From assembly GCA_902624885.1 (NCBI GenBank), contig CACNZU010000001.1, positions 81,535 to 145,534 on the forward strand: a stretch of DNA of 64,000 bases. Reading direction: 5' to 3'. The notes beneath the pieces were generated by a model. That model saw only the letters and a list, made by a program, of their open reading frames with translations. It did not search any database and was not told the DNA's origin. A program made the translations under genes and the position numbers. Every line of letters begins with the position of its first letter. The stretch's first letter is position 1. Positions 26,180 to 34,330 of the stretch are shown in pieces. Origin of the DNA: an uncultured Pelagibacteraceae bacterium (GTDB taxonomy: Bacteria > Pseudomonadota > Alphaproteobacteria > Pelagibacterales > Pelagibacteraceae).

Positions 26180-27645
26180 TGAATACATATATTAATTCTT
26201 ATATTTGTACCTATAAAGATATTATTAAAAATAAAAATTCACTTTCAGCTTCAACTTACCAAAAAATTAATATTAACTATAAAAAATTAAAAAAAATAAA
26301 AGATTATTTTTCTAGAGATTTAGACAACTCAGACAAAGGATTTGAGCCAGGGTCTATAAGCTATATTGGAAATTCAAAATATAAATTTGTAAGATCAAAA
26401 GCTTTGCAGAATAATCTTTTTATATGTGATATAAAAAAAAATACTTTTAAACCTATTCACCAAAAACATTTCAAAAAAAATAATTTTAAAATTAATGATG
26501 TTTTAATAACAAAAGACTCAAATGTTGGAGCATCTGGTATATTAAAAAATAGCACAAAAAATCTTTGTTTTTCAGGTGCTTTTTTGAGAGTCCCTTTAAA
26601 AAAAGAAGATAAGTTTTATGTATATTCTTTCTTGAAAAGTAAGTTTTATTTTGAACAATTAAAGTTTCTTATACCCAAAGGATCAACATTATCTCATGGA
26701 AAAGATATAATTTTTGAGGCACAAATACCTGATTTACATGTATCAGACCAAAGACGAGTTGATTTAGAATTTTTAATTAGATTAAGAACTCTCTATGAAC
26801 AAAGGGTGAAATTCAAATCTAAAATAATAAAAAAAATTATTAAGCACGAAATAGAAAATAATCAAAAACAAAAAAAATTTATTTTTAATTTTCCAAATTA
26901 TAAAGATATTTATTTGTCTAAAAGATTGGATAGCTCAACATATAGTTATGATTATAAAAAAAATAATTTTGAAATCATGAATTATAAATTTGGCTATAAT
27001 GATTTGAATTCCTATGGATATAGAGGTATTAGAGGTTCTTCTTTAGAAATTAATTCAATAAAAGTTCGACTAGACTCAGATGTTTACAAAAAAAACTTTT
27101 ATAAACTGGTAATACCAACAAATATCTCAGAATATTTTACTGTTACTGAAACTAATTATATAGGAACTCCAGTAAAATTAAAAACTATAAGAAAAGGTGA
27201 CATAATTTTTGGAGGAGAAGGATTTTCAAAAGGTAGAAGCTATGTGGTTTGTGACGATGAAGAAAATATTGCCACAAACTATCATGGAATTAGAATAGTT
27301 AATAACAAATCTGATTTGGATGATTCTATTTTTGTAAATTGTTTTTTAAGTTTCTGGAGAGATAAAGGAATGATTGATGCCATAGGCGTTGGAGGTTCAG
27401 GAGGACATTGCTCACCTGAATATTTTCATATGATATTAATTCCCAATTTTAAAGAAAACATAAAAAAAAAAATAAAAGAAATATATTTGAGTAATTCCGA
27501 AATTGATTTAAAAAAAATTAAAAAAAAATTTAAAGATTATTTTTTTAATTTGGGAATTTATGAATTAGACCTATTAATGCAAAAGATCGACCAGCTAATT
27601 AAGAAAAAACAAGATGAGATATTATTTAATAAAAAAATTAATTAA
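26179..27645 (+). CDS. Restriction-modification DNA specificity subunit (HsdS-like)
   Basis: A 488-aa protein with the two-fold layout of type I S subunits. The first target-recognition half (about 1-190) ends in the typical FLKSKFYFEQLKFLIPKGSTLSHGK. It is followed by a helical spacer (RRVDLEFLIRLRTLYEQRVKFKSKIIKKII). The second half ends in VGGSGGHCSPEYFHMILIPNF with another charged coiled-coil tail. It would give sequence recognition to the upstream nuclease-methyltransferase. The recognition site is probably bipartite but cannot be read from sequence. The gene is extremely AT-rich, even compared with its neighbours. Confidence 0.85.
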   Translation: MNTYINSYICTYKDIIKNKNSLSASTYQKININYKKLKKIKDYFSRDLDNSDKGFEPGSISYIGNSKYKFVRSKALQNNLFICDIKKNTFKPIHQKHFKKNNFKINDVLITKDSNVGASGILKNSTKNLCFSGAFLRVPLKKEDKFYVYSFLKSKFYFEQLKFLIPKGSTLSHGKDIIFEAQIPDLHVSDQRRVDLEFLIRLRTLYEQRVKFKSKIIKKIIKHEIENNQKQKKFIFNFPNYKDIYLSKRLDSSTYSYDYKKNNFEIMNYKFGYNDLNSYGYRGIRGSSLEINSIKVRLDSDVYKKNFYKLVIPTNISEYFTVTETNYIGTPVKLKTIRKGDIIFGGEGFSKGRSYVVCDDEENIATNYHGIRIVNNKSDLDDSIFVNCFLSFWRDKGMIDAIGVGGSGGHCSPEYFHMILIPNFKENIKKKIKEIYLSNSEIDLKKIKKKFKDYFFNLGIYELDLLMQKIDQLIKKKQDEILFNKKIN

Positions 27646-27650
27646 TTTGT

Positions 27651-27675
27651 AATGTAGGGTACGTTGTGGGGTACG
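27651..27675 (+). repeat. Right 25-bp flanking direct repeat (TGTRGGGTACG units)
   Basis: TGTAGGGTACG (27653-27663), one T, then TGTGGGGTACG (27665-27675). It matches the left block at 24005-24029 in 24 of 25 positions and lies just after the specificity-gene stop. Together with the left copy it delimits the R-M genes as a discrete cassette. Confidence 0.85.
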
Positions 27676-27747
27676 TGTTTTAAAAAAACCAAGGAAAATG
27701 AAACACCGATGATTCAAAATTGTCGTAAACATTGGAGAAACAACTAA

Positions 27748-28161
27748 ATGAAGTACTGGTTACTTAAGTCTGAGCCCGATGTTTGGTCGATTGATCAGCA
27801 AATAAAAGCTGGTGTAAAGGGTGCTGCCTGGGATGGAGTTAGAAATTATCAGGCTGCAAATAATTTGCGAAAAATGAAAAATGGCGATTTGTGTTTTTTT
27901 TATCATTCAAATATTGGAAAAGAAATTGTAGGTATAGTTAAGGTAATTAAATCAGCGTTTATCGATAAAACTGATAAGAAAAAGAGATTTGTGGCCGTTC
28001 AAGTTAGGTTTGTAAGTAAATTTAAAAAGGCTATTTCTTTGGAAAAAATTAAAAAAAACAAGAATATTTCTCATTTACCGTTGATAAAACAAAGTAGGTT
28101 GTCAGTAATGCCAATAGATTATAAAAGCTGGAAAATAATTTGTAACATGGGTAAAGTATAA
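27748..28161 (+). CDS. EVE domain-containing protein
   Basis: Small cytosolic protein of the EVE (DUF55, PUA-like) family, whose members bind modified bases in nucleic acids. The signature [33 protein letters not shown] and the [11 protein letters not shown] block are clear. The 137-aa length is typical. It is preceded by GGAGAAACAACTAA, a usable ribosome site that differs from the TAATG coupling of the remnant at tsaD. Its first codons may come from the inserted island. Its natural neighbours are tsaD and acs. Confidence 0.9.
   Translation: MKYWLLKSEPDVWSIDQQIKAGVKGAAWDGVRNYQAANNLRKMKNGDLCFFYHSNIGKEIVGIVKVIKSAFIDKTDKKKRFVAVQVRFVSKFKKAISLEKIKKNKNISHLPLIKQSRLSVMPIDYKSWKIICNMGKV
27757..27767 (+). 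other. Putative right attachment core (TGGTTACTTAA)
   Basis: Second copy of the 11-base direct repeat, at codons 4-7 of the intact EVE gene. If this is the crossover site, the EVE gene upstream of it, including its start codon and ribosome site, was supplied by the incoming element. Confidence 0.45.
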
Positions 28162-28178
28162 AAAATTTAGGGGTATTT

Positions 28179-30302
28179 GTGGCTAAAAAGAAAAAAAGAA
28201 AGAAATCTAAAGTAAAAAAGTCTAGGAAAAAATCTAGAAGAGTCAAAAAGTCTAGAAAAGTTAGAAGGCCTATAAGGAAAAATAGAAAATCTAAAAAAAG
28301 AAAAAAAACTAGAAAAGCAAGACGAATTAATTTTAAAGCCCCTACTTACTCAAAAGATAGTGACGGTAATTCAGTTATAAAAGTTTCAGACAGTTGGGCA
28401 AATCATGCTTATGTGAACGAATCAAAGTATAAAAAGAAATACAAGATGTCCATTAAAGAAAACGATAAATTTTGGGCTAAAGAGGGAAAAAGAATTACTT
28501 GGATGAAAAAGTACACAAAAATTAAGGACGTAAAATATAGTAAGGATGAGGTAAAAATAAAATGGTATTATGATGGAACTTTAAATGCTTCAGTTAATTG
28601 TATAGATAGACATTTAAAGAAAAATCCAAGCAAAACAGCAATCATTTGGGTCGGCGATGATCCTGCTGATACAAAAAAAATTTCTTACAAAGAATTACAC
28701 CAAAATGTATGTAAAGCTGCTAACGGTTTAAAAAGTTTAGGCATTCAAAAAGGAGATAGAGTTACAATATATCTAACCATGATCCCCGAATTAGCTTACA
28801 TTATGTTAGCTTGTGCGAGAATTGGTGCTGTTCACTCAATTATTTTTGGTGGTTTTTCACCTGACTCCATAGCTACTAGGATTACTGATTGCGAGTCTGA
28901 ATATTTGATAACTGCAGATGAAGGAGTTAGAGGTGGAAAAATAATTCCACTAAAAAAAATTGCTGATGAGGCTTTAGATCAATGCCCTGGAGTTAAAAAA
29001 TGTGTGGTTGTTGAAAGAACTGGCAATCAAGTTGATTGGAATAATGAAAGAGATGTTTCTTACAAAGATTTAATTTCATCTGTTCCATCAAAATGTGATC
29101 CTGAGGAAATGAGCGCAGAAGACCCTTTGTTTATTTTATATACTTCTGGTTCTACTGGAAAACCTAAAGGTGTTTTACACACTACGGGTGGGTACATGGT
29201 TTATGCATCAATGACCCATCAGTATATTTTTGATTATAAAGCCAATGATATTTATTGGTGCACAGCTGACATAGGTTGGGTAACAGGTCATAGTTATATT
29301 ATTTACGGGCCTCTATCTAATGGAGCAACAACTATTATGTTTGAAGGAGTTCCAAATTATCCAGATAGCTCTAGATGGTGGCAAATAGTAGATAAATATA
29401 AAGTAAATATTTTTTATACAGCTCCAACAGCAATTAGAGCTTTAATGCGTGAGGGAGATAAGCCTGTAAAAAAAACAAGTAGAAAAACGTTAAAATTATT
29501 AGGAACTGTTGGAGAGCCCATAAATCCAGAGGCTTGGATGTGGTATTACAAAACAGTTGGGGACTCTAGATGCCCGATTGTTGATACTTGGTGGCAAACA
29601 GAAACTGGAGGAATTTTAATTGCACCTCAACCCGGAGCAATAGATTTAAAGCCAGGATCAGCCACAAAACCTTTTTATGGAATTAAACCTGTTTTAGTTG
29701 ATAAGGATGGTAAAGTGGTAAAAGGAGAAGGTAAAGGTCGACTATGCATGGCAGCATCTTGGCCTGGACAAATGAGAACTGTTTATGGCGATCATCAAAG
29801 ATTTATTGATACTTATTTTTCCCAATTTGATGGAAAATATTTTACTGGTGACGGATGTAGAAGAGATAAGGACGGTTACTACTGGATAACTGGAAGAGTA
29901 GATGATGTAATTATAGTATCTGGGCATAATCTGGGAACTGCTGAAATAGAAAGCGCGTTTGTAGCTCATCCTAAAGTGGCCGAGGCAGCTGTAGTTGGTT
30001 TTCCTCATAGCATTAAAGGTAATGGCCTATATTGTTACGTAACTTTAAACGCAGGAGAAAATCCTACTGGTGATCTAGAAAGAGATTTAAAACTTTGGGT
30101 AAGGAAACAAATAGGACCAATAGCTACTCCCGACGTGATTCAATTTGCTCCTGGATTGCCAAAAACAAGATCAGGAAAAATAATGAGAAGAATTTTAAGA
30201 AAAATTGCTGCTAATGAGCCTGACAACTTAGGTGATACCACAACTCTTGCTGATCCAAGTGTTGTAACTTCCCTTGTGGAGAATAGACAAAATAAAGGCT
30301 AA
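28179..30302 (+). CDS. acs: Acetyl-CoA synthetase with a Lys/Arg-rich N-terminal extension
   Basis: Forms acetyl-CoA from acetate, ATP and CoA via acetyl-AMP. The AMP-binding core reads [27 protein letters not shown] and [23 protein letters not shown] follow, and the acetylatable Lys is in [11 protein letters not shown] near the C-terminus. The normal Acs N-terminus ([15 protein letters not shown]) begins only near residue 68. Before it lies a tail of about 50 residues made almost wholly of Lys, Arg, Ser and Val ([20 protein letters not shown]...). The GTG start has an AGGGG six bases upstream, and no alternative ATG, GTG or TTG lies between the tail and the enzyme, so the tail is probably translated. 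Confidence 0.93.
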   Translation: MAKKKKRKKSKVKKSRKKSRRVKKSRKVRRPIRKNRKSKKRKKTRKARRINFKAPTYSKDSDGNSVIKVSDSWANHAYVNESKYKKKYKMSIKENDKFWAKEGKRITWMKKYTKIKDVKYSKDEVKIKWYYDGTLNASVNCIDRHLKKNPSKTAIIWVGDDPADTKKISYKELHQNVCKAANGLKSLGIQKGDRVTIYLTMIPELAYIMLACARIGAVHSIIFGGFSPDSIATRITDCESEYLITADEGVRGGKIIPLKKIADEALDQCPGVKKCVVVERTGNQVDWNNERDVSYKDLISSVPSKCDPEEMSAEDPLFILYTSGSTGKPKGVLHTTGGYMVYASMTHQYIFDYKANDIYWCTADIGWVTGHSYIIYGPLSNGATTIMFEGVPNYPDSSRWWQIVDKYKVNIFYTAPTAIRALMREGDKPVKKTSRKTLKLLGTVGEPINPEAWMWYYKTVGDSRCPIVDTWWQTETGGILIAPQPGAIDLKPGSATKPFYGIKPVLVDKDGKVVKGEGKGRLCMAASWPGQMRTVYGDHQRFIDTYFSQFDGKYFTGDGCRRDKDGYYWITGRVDDVIIVSGHNLGTAEIESAFVAHPKVAEAAVVGFPHSIKGNGLYCYVTLNAGENPTGDLERDLKLWVRKQIGPIATPDVIQFAPGLPKTRSGKIMRRILRKIAANEPDNLGDTTTLADPSVVTSLVENRQNKG

Positions 30303-30940
30303 TCAAATTTTAAATCTCTTGTTAATTTTTTAAACTCATCCTTCATTAATCCCCATTTTAAATGAATAGAGTTCAAGACTATTTTTTTATCTAGTGATTT
30401 CAATTCATCTGCGATAGGTGACCAGTAATACAATGCTTGACCACTCTCTTTAAAAGGATCATTTATATGATAGTTTGAAAAATTCACTTTATCTAATCTT
30501 TCTAAAAAATTTCTTTTACCTGTATCAAAAATTTCATCGCTTAATCCATTTTTTTTTTCATTTTCTAAAATATTTAGAAAAATTTCTTTGCAATCATTTT
30601 CTTTCATATTTTTTTCTGAGATAAGGTAGGAGAAAACATAAAAAGCACAATCTGCTAATGCAACGACATAAATATTCCATTTTGCGATATTGATAGATTT
30701 TAAAAATACTTCATCTTCCATCATAGCAATATACTTAACTCCAATCCTTGTTTTTAGGTAACCGTATAGGGTTGTTTGAGAAACATGAGCAGATCTCTCT
30801 TGAATAAAATTTTCTAAGTCTTCTTTTGATTTAATTCTTTTAAATAGACCTGAAATTTTCCAAATAGGGATTACGTACTCCCAGATGTCAATTAGAGTGG
30901 TTCTAAGAGTGTTTCGCAATTTATCTAGATTCAATTTCAC
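30299..30940 (-). CDS. Conserved alphaproteobacterial protein of unknown function
   Basis: A 213-aa soluble-looking protein without signal peptide. The segment [23 protein letters not shown] is of a type I associate with a conserved, unnamed alphaproteobacterial family often near central carbon genes; I do not recognise a catalytic motif. It converges on acs with a 4-bp overlap of stops and is divergent from the symporter genes. Function unknown. Confidence 0.65.
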   Translation of the reverse strand: MKLNLDKLRNTLRTTLIDIWEYVIPIWKISGLFKRIKSKEDLENFIQERSAHVSQTTLYGYLKTRIGVKYIAMMEDEVFLKSINIAKWNIYVVALADCAFYVFSYLISEKNMKENDCKEIFLNILENEKKNGLSDEIFDTGKRNFLERLDKVNFSNYHINDPFKESGQALYYWSPIADELKSLDKKIVLNSIHLKWGLMKDEFKKLTRDLKFD

Positions 30941-31055
30941 GTTGTATTTAAAAAACCCTTTATTTACTTGTCTTATAGCATTTCAAATTGGTTTTGGGGT
31001 CCTTTTTTCTCTTTTAATTCAACTCATAATCAGTATGCTCCCCAGCAATAAGAGT

Positions 31056-31073
31056 ACTTTTTACGTAAAAAGT
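31056..31073. promoter_or_regulatory. 18-bp perfect palindrome upstream of the symporter operon
   Basis: ACTTTTTACGTAAAAAGT is a perfect inverted repeat centred between 31064 and 31065, ending 22 bp before the ATG of the DUF4212 gene. The spacing and symmetry suit a dimeric transcription-factor operator overlapping the promoter or leader. It could also be a chance AT-rich palindrome, although 18 bp without mismatch in a 155-bp gap is uncommon. Confidence 0.5.
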
Positions 31074-31095
31074 TAAAAAATAAATAGGGGGAAAT

Positions 31096-31353
31096 ATGTC
31101 AAATAAAGACGCATATTGGAATAAGACCAAAAACCATATGATAGTAACATTGGTTCTTTGGGCTTTCTTCTCATTAGTGATCTTCATGTTTGGTTCAGAA
31201 CTGAACACGATGTCTTTTCTTGGCTATCCATTAGCATATTACATGACTGCGCAAGGTTCACTTCTTGCCTTTGTGATAATTTTGTTTTGGACTGCAAATA
31301 AACAAGAAAAAATCGACGAAGAACATGGTTTCTCAGAAAGAGAGGATGACTAA
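31096..31353 (+). CDS. DUF4212 sodium/substrate symporter small subunit
   Basis: 85-aa protein with two membrane helices (VTLVLWAFFSLVIFMFG and LAYYMTAQGSLLAFVIILFWTAN). It is the small subunit always paired with VC_2705-type sodium:solute symporters, and its stop overlaps the start of the large subunit by one base. A strong AGGGGGAAAT ribosome site precedes the ATG. Codon usage is richer in C-ending codons than in neighbours, as expected for a highly expressed transporter. Confidence 0.92.
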   Translation: MSNKDAYWNKTKNHMIVTLVLWAFFSLVIFMFGSELNTMSFLGYPLAYYMTAQGSLLAFVIILFWTANKQEKIDEEHGFSEREDD

Positions 31354-33209
31354 TGTTTAAAGGAGATTTTATACAAAACCTTCCTAAAATATATGGTACC
31401 TACACTGGTGGCTTTTTAGTGTTCATCATTTTGATGGCATTAGCAGAGCAAGCAGGTGTGTCAGCTAAAAACATCGGAGTGATGTTCGTAGCTTTCACGG
31501 TATTGATTTATGCCTTAATCGGATATTTATCAAGAACCGTTCAAGTAGATGCCTACTATGTTGCAGGAAGACAAGTGCCAACCGTATTTAACGGAATGGC
31601 AACAGCAGCTGACTGGATGTCAGGTGCTTCATTCGTAGCTTTAGCGGGTGGAGTTTACTTTGGTGGTTATACTTACATGGCCTTCTTAGTAGGTTGGACA
31701 GGTGGATACGTGCTTGTTGCAACTTTAATGGCTCCGTACCTAAGGAAGTTTGGATGTTACACAGTTCCTGATTTTATCGGAACACGATACGGTGGTAATC
31801 TCGTAAGAGCTTGCTCTGTATTCGTGCTTTTCATAGCATCATTTACTTACGTAACAGCACAAATTAATGCTACGGGAACAATTGCTTCTAGAGCTCTTGG
31901 AATTCCGTTCGAAGCAGGAGTATGGGTAGGATTAATAAGTATCCTTATCTGTTCAATGCTTGGTGGAATGAGGGCCGTAACTTGGACGCAGGTTGCTCAG
32001 TACATTGTATTAATCATCGCATACTTAATACCAGTATTCTGGATTAGTTCTAACGTAGGTGGAGGAATTTTCCCTCACTTAATGTTAGGTGATGAAGTTG
32101 CAAGACTTGGCGAACTTGAACAACAATTTGGACTAGTTAAAAACAGCGCCGCAGATATGAAAGCAGCTGGGGTACCAGGAGGATTGAAATATATCTCTGG
32201 AACTCACTCTGGAGTACCTGAAGGTGGAATGGCTGTCTGGAAATACTTATCGTTAGCGATTTGTATGATGGTGGGAACTGCATCGTTACCTCATATCTTA
32301 ATGAGATACTTTACAACTCCTACAGTAAGAGCAGCAAGAAAATCAGTAGCTTGGTCGCTATTCTTTATTTTCTTACTTTACTCTTCAGCACCTATGTTAG
32401 CGACATTGTCTAAATTAGCATTGATGGATCCAAATCTACCAACTGGAATTATCGGAAAATCTATTTCTGAAGTTCAGTCGATAGAGTGGGTACAGAGATG
32501 GTCTGAAGTTAAACAAGTATTTATAGCAGACTTTAATGGTGACGGAATACTTCAGTTGAACGAATGGTTCATGAGAGGTGACGTTGTAGTATTAGCTACT
32601 CCAGAAGTAGCAGGTCTACCGTTCGTAATCTCAGGACTAGTGTTTGCTGGTGGTATGGCTGCTGCCATGTCAACTGCAGATGGATTAGTTCTTGCGATCT
32701 CAAATGCGTTATCACACGACATTTACTACAAGATCATTAATCCAAAAGCGGAAACTGCTAAAAGACTATTAGTTGCTCGTACACTTCTAGTAATAATCGG
32801 AGCTGCTGGTGCTTACATAGCCTCATTCAGGCTAACAAGTATCTTAGGTTCGGTTGCTTGGGCATTCGACTTTGCAATGTCAGGTTTATTCTTCCCACTT
32901 GTACTTGGTGTATGGTGGAAGAGAGCTACTAGAGAAGGTGCAATCGCTGGTATATTGGCGGGAATTATTTCAGGAACAGTTTACTTAACGTGGGTGTTCC
33001 CTAAATTCTCAGTTCCAATATGGGGCGGTGTAAATACTCCTTTCTTAGGTATTGACCACTTAAGATTTGGTTTAATTGGAGCACCAATTTGTTTAGTTGT
33101 AATGGTGGTAGTCAGTTTAATGACTAAAGAACCAAGTCCAGCTACTCAAAAATTAGTAGACGATACAAGAATACCAACAGGTAAGGCTATTCTTGGTAAG
33201 CAACACTAA
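31353..33209 (+). CDS. Sodium:solute symporter, VC_2705/ActP-like (monocarboxylate uptake)
   Basis: Large subunit of the symporter, 618 aa with about 13 helices. Family blocks include YYVAGRQVPTVFNGMATAADWMSGASF, TVPDFIGTRYGG and GGMAAAMSTADGLVLAISNALSHDIYY. Acetate or a similar small acid is the likely substrate, given the family and the acs gene nearby, but specificity is inferred. Residues about 393-404 (DFNGDGILQLNE) form a textbook EF-hand loop in a hydrophilic insertion between helices. Transcription ends at the strong hairpin right after the stop. Confidence 0.92.
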   Translation: MFKGDFIQNLPKIYGTYTGGFLVFIILMALAEQAGVSAKNIGVMFVAFTVLIYALIGYLSRTVQVDAYYVAGRQVPTVFNGMATAADWMSGASFVALAGGVYFGGYTYMAFLVGWTGGYVLVATLMAPYLRKFGCYTVPDFIGTRYGGNLVRACSVFVLFIASFTYVTAQINATGTIASRALGIPFEAGVWVGLISILICSMLGGMRAVTWTQVAQYIVLIIAYLIPVFWISSNVGGGIFPHLMLGDEVARLGELEQQFGLVKNSAADMKAAGVPGGLKYISGTHSGVPEGGMAVWKYLSLAICMMVGTASLPHILMRYFTTPTVRAARKSVAWSLFFIFLLYSSAPMLATLSKLALMDPNLPTGIIGKSISEVQSIEWVQRWSEVKQVFIADFNGDGILQLNEWFMRGDVVVLATPEVAGLPFVISGLVFAGGMAAAMSTADGLVLAISNALSHDIYYKIINPKAETAKRLLVARTLLVIIGAAGAYIASFRLTSILGSVAWAFDFAMSGLFFPLVLGVWWKRATREGAIAGILAGIISGTVYLTWVFPKFSVPIWGGVNTPFLGIDHLRFGLIGAPICLVVMVVVSLMTKEPSPATQKLVDDTRIPTGKAILGKQH

Positions 33210-33230
33210 TAAATAATTATTTAAAATTAA

Positions 33231-33258
33231 AAGGGGCGATTTATTCGCCCCTTTTTTT
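33231..33258 (+). terminator. Rho-independent terminator after the symporter
   Basis: The stem AAGGGGCGA (33231-33239) / TCGCCCCTT (33245-33253) has a 5-nt loop and is followed by a run of T. It sits 21 bp after the symporter stop and is one of only two clear GC-rich terminators in the window, both next to transporter genes. Confidence 0.92.
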
Positions 33259-33285
33259 TTACTTAAATCGTGGTAATTTACAAAT

Positions 33286-33621
33286 ATGATACCAACTTGG
33301 GCAATTGTTTTAGACTACGCTTTAGGAACTATTATGTGGACTTTAATAGGTCGTGCATTCATGAATATCTTTCAAAGAGAAGATTCTAGTTTTTTTTTCA
33401 TGAGAATATTTGTTAAAACAACTAATCCGATAATAAATTTATTTAAATTTATTACTCCTAGCTTTTTATTTGGTCCGTTCATAGCTTTGTATGTTGCGTG
33501 GTTCTTTTACCTATTTAGATTCTACGCAATGCCTTACATTTTGGGGTACGATGTCTGGGGAATGCTTGCTTTTCCTTTAGAAAGTGATTTTTCGAGACAA
33601 TTATATCAACTGTTTAATTAA
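33286..33621 (+). CDS. Small membrane protein of unknown function
   Basis: 111 aa with an N-terminal helix (AIVLDYALGTIMWTLIGRAFM), a middle stretch TNPIINLFKFITPSFLFGPFIALYVAWFFYLFRFY and a hydrophobic C-terminal part. The TNPIINLFKFITPS segment loosely resembles YggT-type sequences, but I cannot assign a family. It stands alone between the symporter terminator and rpe. Confidence 0.6.
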   Translation: MIPTWAIVLDYALGTIMWTLIGRAFMNIFQREDSSFFFMRIFVKTTNPIINLFKFITPSFLFGPFIALYVAWFFYLFRFYAMPYILGYDVWGMLAFPLESDFSRQLYQLFN

Positions 33622-33664
33622 GCTTATTTTTTGACAAAGTTTAGTATTAAAATATAAATAAGTA

Positions 33665-34327
33665 ATGACTGTTCCAATTAAAATTTCTCCTTCTATATTA
33701 TCAGCCGATTTTAGTAAATTAGGTGACGAAGTTGTTTCCTTAGAAAAGGCAGGCGCAGATTACATTCATATTGATGTAATGGATGGTCATTTTGTACCAA
33801 ATTTAACAATTGGTCCCGAGGTTATTAAAAAACTTAGGCCTTTAACCAAAAAAATATTTGATGTTCATTTAATGATTTCTCCTGTTGATAATTTTATAAA
33901 TGATTTTGCAGCAGCAGGTGCAGATATAATTACATTTCATCCGGAGGCAACCGAAGACATTTCAAAAACTATTGAGTTAATTAGAAAGCAAAATAAAAAG
34001 GTTGGCATCTCTCTTAAGCCAAAATCTAAAATTGATTTAATAAAAGATCATTTGGATAAAATAGACTTAGTTCTAATTATGAGTGTTGAACCAGGTTTTG
34101 GTGGACAAAAATTTATGCCAGAAGTTCTAGAGAAAACAAAAAAATTAAAAGAAATACTTAATGAAAAAAAATTAAAAGTTGATATTGAAATTGACGGGGG
34201 AATAAATTTTGAAAATTGTAGCTTGGCAAAAGCGGCTGGCGTTAATATCATTGTTTCTGGCTCCACAATCTTTAAAGAAAATAAAGGCGATCTAAAAAAG
34301 AATATAGAAATTTTAAGAAAAAATTAA
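33665..34327 (+). CDS. rpe: Ribulose-phosphate 3-epimerase
   Basis: Interconverts ribulose-5-phosphate and xylulose-5-phosphate in the pentose phosphate pathway. Metal-binding and catalytic motifs: ISPSILSADF, HIDVMDGHFVPNLTIGP, DVHLMI and MSVEPGFGGQKF, ending in DGGINFENC and VSGSTIF. The 220-aa length is normal. It lies 3 bp before the heparinase-like gene and heads an rpe-heparinase-purH unit. Confidence 0.97.
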   Translation: MTVPIKISPSILSADFSKLGDEVVSLEKAGADYIHIDVMDGHFVPNLTIGPEVIKKLRPLTKKIFDVHLMISPVDNFINDFAAAGADIITFHPEATEDISKTIELIRKQNKKVGISLKPKSKIDLIKDHLDKIDLVLIMSVEPGFGGQKFMPEVLEKTKKLKEILNEKKLKVDIEIDGGINFENCSLAKAAGVNIIVSGSTIFKENKGDLKKNIEILRKN

Positions 34328-34330
34328 TAA

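Noticed and set aside
24068-27645. Complete type I R-M system (hsdRMS)
   Set aside because: No helicase/translocase subunit is present; the nuclease motif is fused to the methyltransferase instead.
28141-28400. Separate small basic protein gene upstream of acs
   Set aside because: The basic tail is in the same uninterrupted frame as Acs, with no stop or second start, so it is a fusion and not a separate gene.
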